A DNA stretch of 64,000 bases from Hymenopus coronatus. Lineage: Eukaryota > Arthropoda > Insecta > Mantodea > Hymenopodidae. Positions within the stretch are counted from its first letter, which is position 1. The number at the start of each line of letters is the position of its first letter. The stretch covers positions 73,329,001 through 73,393,000 of the forward strand of contig CM060895.1 in assembly GCA_030762935.1 (NCBI GenBank), in the 5' to 3' direction. Below, piece by piece: positions 11,362 to 24,003 of the stretch. Under the pieces are notes generated by a model. The model searched no databases, was not told where the DNA came from, and worked only from the letters and a program-made list of their open reading frames with translations. The translations under genes and the position numbers were made by a program.

Positions 11362-13052
11362 CTGGAAATTTAAGCAAATTGCATAACGTGTAACAGTAAT
11401 ATGTACATAACTAAATACATTACTGAAGTAAATTAAAAGCGTGCCTTCAAATAAATATACACAAACATGCTCATTTGGAATGTAACACCCAACTTGAATA
11501 TTCCGTGTAATTTGGTCCGGACACAACTTTATGAGTATCACATTTCTTATAATTCTAAACTGAATTAATGAAATAATCTACATCACATTGAATGTTCCGT
11601 CGTTTTAGTTTGGTTTCCAAAGAAAGATCTTAGGGGAAAGAAAACACGATACTAAAAGCGGGACAAAATTACAACGAAAACGCTCTCATCAAAGACCACA
11701 ACTTCCATCCAAAGTTATTGACAAGAGTGCAGAAAATTGGAGGGAACACTTACAACAAACGCTGCTCAAGATATGCGTATTTTTATTGGTGCTTCCAACG
11801 GTACCCGTTTTCTTAAACTAATATCGGTCCAAAATACCGCTGGTCCAAATTACTTGGTCTTCTCTATGCGTGTACATTAAATAATAGTATTTAGGATGCC
11901 CCTAAATTTGGTGCCAATTTGAAATATAATCTTTGAGTGTTTACGGCGGATGGCACTCTCTTAATATTTAATTATTTCTTTAATTTGCCATGGCTCCTAG
12001 TCAGAGCGGCTATGAGAGATCAAGCATTTTCGAAGACTCGCACTGAAGATCTGCTTCCTCTGCTCTCAGGACGATTAGTCGCAGAGTGGATTGAAAAAGA
12101 ATTGTTATTCTTACTGAAATAATAAACTGTGACTTCTCTGGCAAGAACTCGGTGTTTTCTCAGTAAACTTGACAATAATTATAATGATGCAGATCCGAGG
12201 GATATAATTTACACTGATATTGTAGTGTACGCGTCACTTTATCTCCACTTGGAGACACTTACCCCGTGTCTCCTACGCAGACACTCGAAGATTGAACAAG
12301 CTTCCATCATGCTTTGGTTTTAAACATTGGAAGCTCCCTAGTGATACAAATGCAAATAACTCGTTTACAACATTTTCTTTATAATGCTTATTTTCATGTA
12401 ACATTTCGTTGTAAAATTTACTATTTTTATAGACTATTTACTTTCACATGTTACTCTGGCTGCTACATCATTACTCCTAAATGATTTCCCGCGAATGCGC
12501 TTTAAAGGGGCCGCGAATAATCTTTACCTTCATGCTCCCTGCACATACGAGCTGCATGTCAACCATTGTTGACGTGCTTATGCTAAAATGTTCCTATATA
12601 CAAAACGTTGAATTAGCCCTTGATCAAATTATGTTGTCTTATATATGTACATATAAAATATATACCATTGCAATACACTTTGTATTTGTAAAATTGTATA
12701 AAGATTGTTAATATTCATTGGCAATGGTTTGAAATAAGCACTCAAACTAAAGATCCTAATGCGTTATCTATGAAACTAATTCCTTTTACCAATCACGCCC
12801 TGCCTACGGAATACTAACTTGCCCTTAAAACCAGCTAGCTGTAGCAAATATGGAAATAGTGCATTTTAAAGATTGATGCCGACATAAATAAATACAGATA
12901 ACTAGAAGTTGGAGCGACACAAGGCAGATAAAACATACTTATCAGATGTACATAAAATTTATATTTTGTAGCAGACACTTGTATGCATGCTTATTTTCAA
13001 TATCTCAAGAAAACATGGTGTTTTACTAAAATGATACTTTTTCTTGTTTCAG
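11362..13052. other. No gene recognised
   Basis: Mixed AT-rich sequence without copies of the families listed here. The plus-strand stretch around 11660-11800 (CAAAATTACAACGAAAACGC) has a protein-like feel but no identifiable motif. If the micro-exon at 13053 is real, this would be intron. Confidence 0.4.
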
Positions 13053-13094
13053 CCACCTATCTCCGCAACAAGTTAGACAGTTAACATTATCAAG
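13053..13094 (+). CDS. Candidate 42-nt micro-exon
   Basis: A pyrimidine-rich acceptor (TTTTTCTTGTTTCAG) ends at 13052, and a consensus donor GTAAGT begins at 13095. The 42 bases between are exactly 14 codons long. In frame 2 they are open, reading HLSPQQVRQLTLS with split codons at both ends, while frames 1 and 3 contain stops. This is what a small internal exon looks like. Chance occurrence of two good signals 42 bp apart in 64 kb is possible, so it stays tentative. No neighbouring exon was identified. Confidence 0.3.
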
Positions 13095-13840
13095 GTAAGT
13101 GGAGATTATCACATGGATTTATTATAGTAGGTATACACTTAAGTAAGTGTGGTGTCATGCATAACATTCTGGCCGCAATGTCCAGGGTTTGAAGTTAACT
13201 TATAATTTATTACATTTGTCTACATAGCTGTATCTTATCTAGACGTAAATCACGTTACATAATGACAACACGAGGATAATGCGGGAAGTAAAGATCGTTT
13301 GCGCATTTCCATACGCTATTATTGTGGGCTTCTCTCTAAGGTTTGTGGGTGTATAGCTGGTGGACGTACCTGGTGGGGCTGGGATGCGCAGCGACGACTG
13401 GTCCTCTCTCCGGCGTTGCAGCTGCTAAAGTTGATTCCCGATGTTCCTCGGCTATTGGTGGCTCAGCGACGAGCAATTGAGACCTATTTATATCTAGCTT
13501 TGGTAATTAGCTACGGTGATCTCCAGGGAGTGGTACGGAAATTAACTTAAAATAACGTCGGCACTTTTCGTTCAGTCAAGGTTTATTTCTCTTTTACAAG
13601 CGTTCCAGAGAATGTTCCTGGCGCGATTGAGTTCCGATAATTTCCCTCGAACAAGGGCGTAACGCGCATGAAGGTAAGATAACTTTACGCGGCGACGAGT
13701 GCAACTGTTACATGCAGAATAATTGTAGACACTTTAAAATTCCGCCGTGGCTTCCTTGTTTCCGCCATCGTGGTTACACGTGATATTTATTTCCACTGTG
13801 TGAATCACTGTAATAACTTTACTATATTATTTACGAGGAT
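13095..13840. other. Unassigned, CG-richer than average
   Basis: The 13300-13700 stretch has more G+C and CpG than most of the window (GGGATGCGCAGCGACGACTG). One plus-strand frame is open at 13299-13550 without recognisable domain. It may belong to a gene's 5' region or a worn LTR; I cannot decide. Confidence 0.35.
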
Positions 13841-13977
13841 TCTTGTTTTGGGTGTCACAGATTTCCCCTTGGAGTTACATCTCAACTGCCTCATTACTAT
13901 AATAACTCTGCTAACTCGCGCGTTCACTCGTTTTGGATGTCACAGATCTACCCCTGGAGTTACATCTCAACTGCGTG
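13841..13977. repeat. Tandem duplication, period about 85 bp
   Basis: The block with GTGTCACAGAT and GGAGTTACATCTCAACTGC at 13841-13897 recurs at 13926-13977 with a few substitutions (ATGTCACAGAT, GGAGTTACATCTCAACTGC). The repeat unit is about 85 bp, of which some 50 bp are clearly duplicated. Confidence 0.8.
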
Positions 13978-14039
13978 AAAATTGCGGTGAATACTCTATA
14001 TTTATAACAAATTCTACCCACGCGCAAAACCCTCAACTC

Positions 14040-14200
14040 GTAATCTCATTGGCCCATTTTTGGCGCCGAAAGTGGCTTGGGGTGCGCTTCTGCCGTGACG
14101 TGTGTAATCGTAATTGGTCAATGCGTCTTTCACGTGATTCTTGGCCTAAATTTCCTCGTGGTTCCCCGGTTTATATGTCGCCTTTGCTTTCTCTTACTGA
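14040..14200 (+). promoter_or_regulatory. Promoter-like cluster
   Basis: Within 160 bp there are two CCAAT-type boxes in reverse (CATTGGCCC at about 14048 and AATTGGTCA at about 14114), a CRE-like GTGACGTGTG (14095), an E-box CACGTG (about 14132) and a TATA-like TTTATATG at about 14170. GC content is raised. No transcript start or coding exon follows that I can identify. It could also be the promoter region of an old LTR. Confidence 0.3.
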
Positions 14201-15483
14201 GACGTGACCATACAATAGCGTATTTCCCCTCTTGCAATAGACAAAGAAATAGCGTAAACAACTGAATTCGTCGCTTGAGAACTCTGGGATTGAAGTTAGA
14301 AACGCTTTCCAGAAACAATCTCCAATATACAATAAATACATTATATCTTACTTACTAATTAACCTAAACAATTTAATCAATTACAACTATTGGTTATGTG
14401 CTTATTCACCTGGGCGACAATCCGTCTCAGGTTGAATGGTTTCCTCGTTTTTCTTTCTATTTATACATTAAATGCGCAAAGTATGAAAACATATGAGCTA
14501 AATTACATTACTCTAGACCTAGTTCTATTATTGATATTTGTCTTTTTTGCAGTTTCCTAGATACCTTTCACCGATACAATCTTCATCCAGTTGTTGGAAT
14601 CTCTTGTTTTGGTAGCATTTGTGGTACAAGCCGTGTGTTGCATATCGCGTTACTATGCGAGCCCCGTTTGTCTGCTTCCATTCTTCCGTTTTTATGGCGT
14701 CGGTTGAATAAGAGTCATTCCAGATAAATTTTCTTTTTTCCATAAGTATTTGACGTGTGTTCTCCCAGGCCGTGGTATTTAGCAGGAGTATCTGCATTCT
14801 GATGTCCTCTATGAAGAAAGTTTCTTTCGCTAAGACGTAGGCCAATCTTGTCGGCGCTGCCTTCCCGAAACCCGATTCGTTTCGTGAGCTGACTTTGACT
14901 TTGTGAGGTTGTTGACTTTTAGTGTGTTCCAGATTATGTCGATCCCATTTGAGCTCAATTTTCTTTTGTGTTTTGTGAGTGCTGCTCAAAAAGCCTATTA
15001 TTGTGTTTTCTGTGATTGTTGAAAATGAACTATGTGATACAAAGTCTCGCCAACTCTGACGTGAGAGGTTTATTGTTTTTTTTTTTTTTTTAATTAAAGA
15101 CCAAAGTACATGGTAACTGATATGAACGAAAGTGCTTTGAAATATTCAGCAATGAATGAACAAAAGTCCATGAAGAAACTCGACCTGAATGTCTGTCATT
15201 CATCACAAATGATTTGAAGAATCAAGAAGACAAAAGACAAAAGTGCAATCCCAGATGGGTTACATTTTTTTCTCAAATATTTCTCGTTGTTAGTTTGGTG
15301 AAATTCTATTCGGACATCTTCACTTAATGGACCGGCAGCAACACGGGAATCTCGTGGGCAGGTACGAGAAATGCCTAAATAATGAAGGTAGGTATTATAC
15401 CCCTCCGCTAAATCTTTGCACTTTCGATATGTAGTTGTTTCTTGCAATTGCATGGAAATACTATGCATTTTTAAAGTCAGTAT
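14201..15483. other. Unassigned region with one longer ORF
   Basis: Apart from the minus-strand frame at 14528-14989, nothing is recognised. A T run of about 20 lies at 15073-15092. A second minus-strand frame at 15196-15468 (ends ILQIICDE) has no known motif. Confidence 0.4.
14528..14989 (-). CDS. Unrecognised 153-aa open frame
   Basis: The longest open frame in the window that is neither microsatellite nor identifiable retroelement. The predicted product is hydrophilic and rich in Lys, Gln and Thr, with no signal peptide, membrane segment or familiar domain. It ends in NCKKDKYQ. I see no polyadenylation signal close by and no good splice signals at its edges. It may be chance or a fragment of an unfamiliar retroelement gene. 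Confidence 0.2.
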   Translation of the reverse strand: MSSTHKTQKKIELKWDRHNLEHTKSQQPHKVKVSSRNESGFGKAAPTRLAYVLAKETFFIEDIRMQILLLNTTAWENTRQILMEKRKFIWNDSYSTDAIKTEEWKQTNGARIVTRYATHGLYHKCYQNKRFQQLDEDCIGERYLGNCKKDKYQ

Positions 15484-17087
15484 ACAGGTTGTTTCAAGAC
15501 CTTGTTACAAACTCTGAGGAACGACACATCTCACAGAATGGAACATTTTTTGTGAAGCAACCGATGCATCGTTACGGAGTTGATCCCACTGTTTGAAGCG
15601 TATCCGGTAGGGTACGTTTGAGGGGCAAAGCCAGTACTCTTCGACGATCTGTTTATTTACAACGCTGTGTTAAGTGAAATCGTCTCTTTCTTGTCCTTTG
15701 CGTCTGCTTAGACACGGTAGTTGAGACGCACGTGATGATGGCTTCTTTTTGTTCTTTACCTTACTACCATATCACGTTGATAAATTCGAGCAAACATTGT
15801 GTGCTGTGGGTGATGTCCTCTTGGTAGAAAAAAAGAGCTCTGCCATTTCCAGCACTCTGTCCCTAACACATCATGTCGGTAAGCTCAAGTAAATCAAAAT
15901 CAGGCATACTCGAAGAATGATTACGTAAAGCATGCTACGTACAATAACGGACAAAAAAACTGTCACGTGGTTCATCAACAAACACTGAGTTATATTGTTC
16001 TGTGCTAGTTAACTTATTCGCAGACTAACCAAGCATAACCAGGCGGAAGGAACAAGAAATTGGCGATGTCGATTGATTCTGCTGTTGTAAACAGAGGCAA
16101 AGTGCACTGGCTGTGCCTCTCATACCTATCCTCCGGATACGCTTCAAACAGTGCTGAATAACTCCGTAACAATGCTTCGGAGGACGGTGGTTGCTTTACA
16201 AAAAATCTGATGTGTTCCATTCACATGACTTTCTGTACATCTCTTTAAAAAAGTATTGTTAAAATGCTTAAGCCTCATTCTGCTTCATTCTAATCGAGAT
16301 AAACATTAAAAAATCCTTTCTTGTAAGCAGAAAGGAAGTAAAGCTAGAAGCCGGTTGCCATGTGAATGAAATCCATTTCTATGCACTGCCTGGAGTTCAC
16401 AAATTCCCGTATGTGAAAAGTTTAAGTATTTTAAAACTGAAACTGAAATATATGACTGAAATATATAAAATGGCCAGCTCTACGAAGAAAATTTATATGA
16501 CATAAATTGTGTGTTTTAACAAGATCTACATTTTTTTGTTTAGTACGTTTTTGTTTATCTCTTACGGTTTACTACTTATGCAAAATCCAGCAAAATTCAT
16601 TCAGGATAAAGAGGTCTACAGACGCTATTACCAGAAAATTCAAGATATACCTACGTTTTATTTGCTGTATAATATACGGTATTTTAATCAAAATCCTTAA
16701 AGCCATTTTTAAGAAATTAAAATTTTCGAAAATTTTTCTATGCTTTTGGGATGGGGGTATTTTCCTCAAAACCTTCGCGTCACATCCTTGGAAGATACTA
16801 AACTTATATACTAAGTTTGGTATTTTACCAACTTTTCGTTTTTGAGTTATCGTGTTCACGGGCACACGGACACACACATGAACCTTTTTCTGAATTTTTT
16901 TTTTTTTTGGATACAGGGGACCCTAAAACATTTATATTCAGTGAAATCTTGGTGTCGAATTTTTTGGTGGAATGCAATACCTTCTATATACACTATGTAC
17001 ATAGTACGTGTAGGGAAAGTACACATTTTACCTTCTGCGAGATCTATCGCTCCTCAGGGTTTGTCGTAGAGGTGTTAAAATACACTG
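15484..17087 (-). mobile_element. TIR transposon remnant, split by HLR-A
   Basis: The left arm (15484 to about 15690: GAAGCAACCGATGCATCG, CTGTTTGAAGCGTATCCGG) is repeated in inverse at 16020-16205 and 17022-17087, so the terminal inverted repeats are about 250 bp long. The interior, read on the minus strand, contains pieces like GNGRALFFYQED that resemble the N-terminal helix-turn-helix of insect transposases carrying the DUF4817-type domain. This is a weak protein match. No catalytic part remains. HLR-A at 16206-17021 interrupts the right arm, which continues as ATTTTACCTTCTGCGAG afterwards. Confidence 0.7.
16206..17021 (+). mobile_element. HLR-A copy inserted in the TIR transposon
   Basis: Begins TCTGATGTGTTCC after AAAAA, and ends with ACTATGTACATAGTACGTG and TAGGGAAAGTA. 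The host TIR reads GCTTTACAAAAAA before it and ACACATTTTACCTTCTG after it. The opposite TIR arm has the uninterrupted form CACAAAAAATGTTCC (as complement). The insertion point is therefore the A run, with no duplication beyond it. Confidence 0.92.
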
Positions 17088-17759
17088 GGCTCCACCCAGT
17101 TCTTAAACATTTGACTATCACTATTCCCTTTGTGTCTATATCGAAGCGTGTAATATTTCTACAAAGATTTTCCTCAATTAAAATGAAGTAAATGAAAAAA
17201 TAAACTTTCGAAGAACAGCTTGCAAGCACTTTTAATGACATCCTTTTTTAATTCATTAAAGCGAAATTGTTGTACTAACAAATACTTCATGTGTATTTAT
17301 TACACCTACCTAGGTATTTTACTAAAAGTTGATTTAACGGATGTCAGGTGCTGTGTGTTTTATGTATAGAAATATCTTTGTGAAGAACATTCATACGGAT
17401 ATAACGCGAACGTGTACAGTTAAAACTTTTTTATAACAGTCTCGTCGCATGCTATCAGATTGCTGAAAATTTATCGGTGATATGATTTACCAGATGATAG
17501 GATAGCATCATATCTACTGCCGCAGCGTTTAAATGCCCTGGATTTAATTGCGGTGCCCGAATATATTTCATATCCACAGCTAAATGGGGTACACTACTCC
17601 AGCAACCCCTGTTTTCAGCAAAGTGGACGCAGTAAATTATTTCATATTATAATTTATTATGCTACTATATCTGCAGGCTGTTTTATTAGTCATACATAAT
17701 AACAAAGCGAATTAGTAGTTTTTTTAAAATGCACTGGAAAATGTTGTAGGGAATATTTT
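17088..17759. other. No gene recognised
   Basis: AT-rich spacer between the TIR element and the next HLR-A copy. No motif, repeat copy or coding frame identified. Confidence 0.5.
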
Positions 17760-18576
17760 TACTTTCTCTAGCACATACAATGTACATAGTAGCTAGAGAA
17801 AGTAATGCACCTATTCCACCTAAAACTTCGATGACGAGATTTCACGGGAATATATGTTTGGGGTCCCCTGAGTCAGAAAAAAAGTTTTTTTAGAAACAGA
17901 CCCGTGCGTGTGTTTGTGTGAATGTGGAACGTTAAATACCAAACTTGGTATTTATGTTTAATATTTTCAAAGAATGCAACACGAAGATTTTCAAGAAAAT
18001 TCCCTCACCACAAAAGTTTTGGAAATTTTGATTTTCTCAAAATGGCTCTAACGAATTTGATTAAAATGCCATATATATAACATATTCACATCACAAATAA
18101 AATATATATTTTGAATGTTCTGGGAATAGCCTTTGAAGAACTCTTTATTCTGGATGAGTTTTGCTGAATTTTTCATAATGTTAAATCGTAAGAGATAAAC
18201 AAAAACTTGCTACACAAAAAATGTAGATCTTATTAAAACGCATAGGTTGTGTCATATATGGTTTTCTTGTAGATTTGACCATTTTAGAGATATTCCTTGT
18301 TGCCGGTTTCAATTTTAAACTACATAACTTTTCTCAAACAGGAAAGCGAATCGAACTTCAATTGTTTCAATAGCGACCAGATTTTAAAATATTTTAATAA
18401 CGCATTAGCCTAATGTATTCGCTTAATTCCATTCTACTTACAAGGAAGTAAGTAATAAGGCTAATTCTGCTAATATTTATCTCGATTAGCATTATGTAGA
18501 TAAAAGAATAATCTCTTGTAGGAATAGTTTGTATATGGAACAGGTGGAGAAAGCCATGTGAATGAAAGACATCATA
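17760..18576 (-). mobile_element. HLR-A copy, full length
   Basis: The left palindrome (TACTTTCTCTAGCACATAC to AGCTAGAGAAAGTA) follows TTTT. The right end GTGGAGAAAGCCATGTG and ACATCATA is followed by a T-rich stretch. It contains the inverted motif AAATACCAAACTTGGTATTT at about 17936. The GT tract is short (GTGCGTGTGTTTGTGTG). Confidence 0.88.
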
Positions 18577-18842
18577 TTTCTAATTTTTTAAGCATTTTTT
18601 CTGAAATGTGATTTTCTTTAGCTGCTTGTTGGCATCGTTGAAATATATATATATAATCTCTTATGAAAACAATTTTAGTTCTAGAGCCGTGAAACATATT
18701 TTGACTAAAGAGAACATAACTATCAATATAAATATAGCGTGTAAAACCTCTGGTTTCCAATAACCGCCTTGTATGGTTTAATATGTATTTAAATGCAAGC
18801 AATTTAAGAACTTTATCATGTGCTAAAAACTATGGAATATTT

Positions 18843-19268
18843 TTCTTTCTATTTACATAGGAGCTAAAGGAGGTGTAATATTCCACCCCAAATTTCCGTA
18901 CTAATATTCACCTGCATACATTTTTTTTTTTTTTTTTTTTTGTTTTGGAAAAAAGGTATTGGTGTGTATGTGGACAGCATAATCCAGAAACGAAAAGTAC
19001 TTGGTATTTAAGTTTAATATCTTCCAAAGATACAATATGAAGGTTTTCAGGAAAATCCTCTGTCACAAATTACCCCTAAGGTGGAAGATTTGTCGAAATT
19101 GTTTCTTTTCTCAAAAATGTCTCTAAAGATTTTTATTAAAATACGTCATTTGAAAGATATTTACATGACAAATTAAACTTGTATCTTGAATTTTCCGAGA
19201 ATAGCCTCAGAATATCTCTCTCCATTCTGAGTGATTTTTGCATAACTGACAAATTGTAAGAAATTAAT
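18843..19268 (-). mobile_element. HLR-A copy, right part missing
   Basis: The palindrome end is strongly mutated (CTTTCTATTTACATAGG), followed by GGTGTAATATTCCACCCC. A T run of about 22 lies at 18921-18942. Matching stops near 19268 after the TTTTGCATAACTGACAAATTG block, so roughly the half bearing TCTGATG is lost. Confidence 0.75.
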
Positions 19269-19580
19269 GGTGCTATTTATGGATGCTCATAAGTGCACAA
19301 GCAGTGATATATTTGACATTGACTGTGATACGCAGTCCTCAAGCATGCATGAAGTCGATTGTACTGCTGAACTACTGGTAACGACAGATATACAACTCGC
19401 TTCCTAGTTCTGATTAAAATTTCCACATGTCCAGATATGTTACACCAGTTATACCCGTTATTTGGTATTCTGTAGTATGGGAAAAACATATTGATGAGTT
19501 AACAATACTAATTGGCAGGACTGTAAGTTTGATTTATCAATAATATGCACTGTCGACGAAAACTAATGCACGTTACTTAC
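19269..19580. other. Unassigned; would be intron of the minus-strand exon
   Basis: Follows the GTAAGT donor of the candidate exon when read on the minus strand. No repeat family recognised. Confidence 0.35.
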
Positions 19581-19808
19581 CTCTATCTTAATGGAAGCAA
19601 TTCTCTTAACCGGCATACCTAATATGTGCATTTCAGGATCTGCGAAGACCCTTAAAGGGGAAAACCAGGTTCTAGGTCTTTCATTTCGCGTGGATAAACA
19701 CAGGTAATACAATACTTCGCTGTTAACGACCTCGATTTTAAGCAGGAACTTGGAGCCGAGCCCTGTGGAGCAGTTTATAAGTGTTTTTATTTCGTGTCTT
19801 GTTGTCAT
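19581..19808 (-). CDS. Candidate first coding exon of an unidentified gene
   Basis: From the ATG at 19808 the minus strand is open for exactly 76 codons, ending in GAG, immediately followed by a consensus donor GTAAGTAA (phase 0 intron). This ATG is the first after an in-frame TAA 19 codons upstream. The peptide (starts MTTRHEIKTLINCSTGLGSK, ends GMPVKRIASIKIE) has balanced composition and mixed hydrophobic and charged segments, and uses many G/C-ending codons, unlike the chance frames around it. I do not recognise the family and see no signal peptide or membrane span. A relic of a mobile element is an alternative. Confidence 0.4.
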
Positions 19809-20163
19809 GGAAAGTCGGTAAATAAGCGTCGAGTGTTTGTAGTTCCAGAGTTGCAAGGCTTAACTTTCTTTCATCATGGTAATACGGGGAGCGTTATCGG
19901 GTTTGCACCTCAGTAAACTCCAAAGCCTGGCACTAAAGGCTAATTATATTGACGGGACTGGGAATGTAGGCTGTGACCTAACTTTACCTGTCGTGGAACT
20001 CGTAGCGTTCTGGAGTGACTGTCAGCATTACTTTTCAGATACCCTACCAACCACCAAGGTACTTCTGTGTACATTGTGATTAATAGAGTTGGACCTTCAT
20101 AAGACAATTTATCTTCTTTATCATTTAGGTAGAGCTGTGTTAGTGGAAAGTATGGACAAAAGA
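19809..20163. other. Flank upstream of the candidate exon
   Basis: Would hold the 5' untranslated region and promoter of the minus-strand candidate exon. I see no TATA box. An open plus-strand frame at 19876-20079 overlaps but has no recognisable content. Confidence 0.3.
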
Positions 20164-20912
20164 TCTGATGAGTTGTATTCACATAACTTTCTCTACCTCT
20201 TCTGCAAACAAATATTCCTACAAAAGATTATTCTTTAATTTACATCATACTAATCGAGATAAACATTAGCAGAAATTGTCATGTTATTGCTTCCTTGTGA
20301 ATAGAAGAGAAATAAGGGAATACACTAGGTTAAAGCGATAGTCAGATCTTTTAAAAGCTATTGCTGTGTGAAACAGCCGAAATTTGTTTCTCTCTTTGTG
20401 GCTAGGATCAAAACAAAAGACGTATGAAACGAAATATGACTTCCCGTTTGAAAAAAGTTTAAGAAGTTTAAAATTGAAACCAATAACAAGCAATATCTTG
20501 GAAATGGTTAAGTATAAGAAGTGTATTTGCCATGTTGTGTGCTTTAATGAGGTATACAATTTCGTGAAGTACGTTTTTGTCTATCTCTGACGGTTTATGA
20601 GCTACACAAAAGTGATCAAGATTGAAGAGGTCTTCAGAAGATATTCCCAGGGAAATCAAGATATACATTTCGTTTGTCACAAGAGTAACTTAAACATAAA
20701 GTATTTTAATAAAATTGTTATAGCTATTTTTGAGAAAATCAAAACTTTCGAAAAATGTTCCATGTGAAAATCTTCGTGTCGCATCCTTGGAAGATACTGA
20801 ACTTAAATACCACATTTGGCATTTAACGGACTATTTTTAGTTGTGCTACATACACGCAGACACACACGGATTTTTTTTCAAAGATTTTTTTTTCAGGGGG
20901 TCTCAATTTCTC
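20164..20912 (+). mobile_element. HLR-A copy, palindrome end lost
   Basis: Starts TCTGATGAGTTG with ACATAACTTTCTCTACC and follows the family to TTCAGGGGGTCTCAATTT at about 20912. There a T-rich tail of a SINE begins. The missing last 100 or so bases do not resume after the SINE, so this is more than a simple insertion. Confidence 0.85.
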
Positions 20913-20932
20913 AACTTTTTTTTTTGTTTCAC

Positions 20933-21210
20933 TTCTATAGCCCGCTTTAACTTCTATGCCCATATCGGGGGCTTTGACTTGAGAAACAACTGCTGGTGTT
21001 TTTCTCACTGAACTGTAGGTTTCTTAACGTTGATGTTTCGATTTTATACTGTTAAAATACAGCCATTCACTCTTCCATACATACTTCCAGACTCTGCGGG
21101 GGATAGAGAACGATTCTCATTAAAGGAAAATTCCCAGTCCCAACCGGGAATCGAACCAGGGACCTCTGGATGAGAAGCCAGAATGCTGGCCACTCAACCG
21201 CAGAGGCAGT
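20933..21210 (-). mobile_element. tRNA-headed SINE (type 2)
   Basis: On the minus strand the head reads CTCTGCGGTTGAGTGGCCAG (A box) and GGTTCGATTCCCGG (B box), then a body with the block TGCCCATATCGGGGGC (plus-strand reading), shared with the copy at 49610-49879. An A-rich tail (T run in the plus strand near 20920-20930) ends it. No clear target duplication. Confidence 0.85.
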
Positions 21211-21934
21211 CTACCGAATCTTGTTTTAAGTTAAAACGCCAACATTTTATTTTTGACCTTTTTCTCCCCAGTTTTCACCAACGGTGATCTCAAAATCATA
21301 ACTACCACTTCCTTGATTTTAACTTCTCAGTTATTGGGTTAGAAAATACTTCTAAAGGGTTTCCGAAGCTTGATGGATAAAAGCCCATTTTGAGTTGCTC
21401 GCCGCTGTTCTGAGAGACTTAACTCCCCTCCATCCGCATCGCCAGCATAGCTGAAATGCTCCACTGTGGTGTAAAACTGTTGTTCAGGAATTCGTGGTTT
21501 TTCGCCGCATTTTATCGTCCGTTAAGCACTTAAAAATAGTTGAGGGAACTTGGGTCACGGCGAGAAAATATGCGCCAGAGGGAAGGTGCAGGAATGTAGC
21601 TCATCTCTGTTGACTTGGCAAGTGCTGGAAGTAAATAACAAATGAGAATCTGGAGTCACTTACAACAAGTTGCAATTTATCTTTGTTGTTCATTAAGACA
21701 ATGATGTTGCTATTTTGTAGCGTGCTCCAACAAGCCTTTTTATGTGTTTTGTATGCTATAAAGATCATGTTTTGCATGTAATCTTGTGATAGGTAATTAT
21801 TAGTTTGTTTTTAACTATGTGTTGAGGAACGTTATGGATGGAATCGTTTATCATTTTAAGGATAAACATGTTTATTATAAAATAATTTATTGTCTTTGGT
21901 TCATATAGTGTACGAATTTCATAAACTTAGATCA
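21211..21934. other. No gene recognised
   Basis: About 720 bp between the SINE and the tetranucleotide array. No recognised repeat, domain or RNA gene. Confidence 0.5.
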
Positions 21935-23409
<1,475 letters not shown>

Positions 23410-23850
23410 TTATTTTCAGTCATTAAGTATGAGACATACATAGGCTGCGTCATGAGAATACAAATTAATGAAACATTCTACATACAACAATACATTTAAA
23501 ATGGATAAGATTAATCCCATTTCAGGCCATAAATTTCTGAAATGTTATAAAGAGGGTTTGCCTTCAAGATTGTTTTGATCCTCCTCTTAAAGTTTAACAG
23601 TGGAAGAGTCTTAATGTTCTGAGGTAAGGTGTTGAGAATTTTAACAGATGTACATGAGAAACTGTTAATGGTTTTACTATATTTGCATTTGTTAATATAA
23701 ATATCAGAGCATTTTCGAGTGGGATAATTATGGACAGAAGAACATATTGAGAAAAAATTAATCTTGTCACACATATTTTGTACATTAAATGACTTATGTC
23801 ATTTAAGTGCTTTTGATCGTTTTGATCATATTTCAAAAATAAAAGGTTGG
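23410..23850 (-). pseudogene. 5'-truncated LINE, C-terminus and 3' UTR
   Basis: The minus strand reads VHNYPTRKCSDIYINKCK, then KILNTLPQNIKTLPLLNFKR and a stop at 23511. This is the conserved C-terminal pattern (HNYxTR ... KxxNxLPxxI ... FKRxIK) of reverse-transcriptase ORFs in CR1/L2/Jockey-type LINEs. A short 3' UTR follows, ending AAAATAAACTATCTGTC, which leads into the tetranucleotide tail. Upstream of about 23850 the similarity fades, so the catalytic domains are missing. Confidence 0.8.
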
Positions 23851-24003
23851 TTTGCTGTAGATAAATTGTTTATAGGTTTGGTCTATATGTATTAAAATAT
23901 CATTTCTCCACTACGCTTAAAATCCTTCTTAATTGCGTCTCATTTAAATGACTTTACTCATTAAACGACCCACAACATGACCATTTATAATTGCTACTTT
24001 AAA

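Noticed and set aside
15196..15468. 90-codon minus-strand frame as a gene
   Set aside because: No recognisable motif, no clear splice signals, and it borders a transposon arm; left unassigned.
17760..18576. HLR-A as a TIR-type MITE
   Set aside because: Ends differ (TCTGATG versus a palindrome), the shared ACTTTCTCTA is terminal at one end but subterminal at the other, and no target duplication is seen at the two inferred empty sites.
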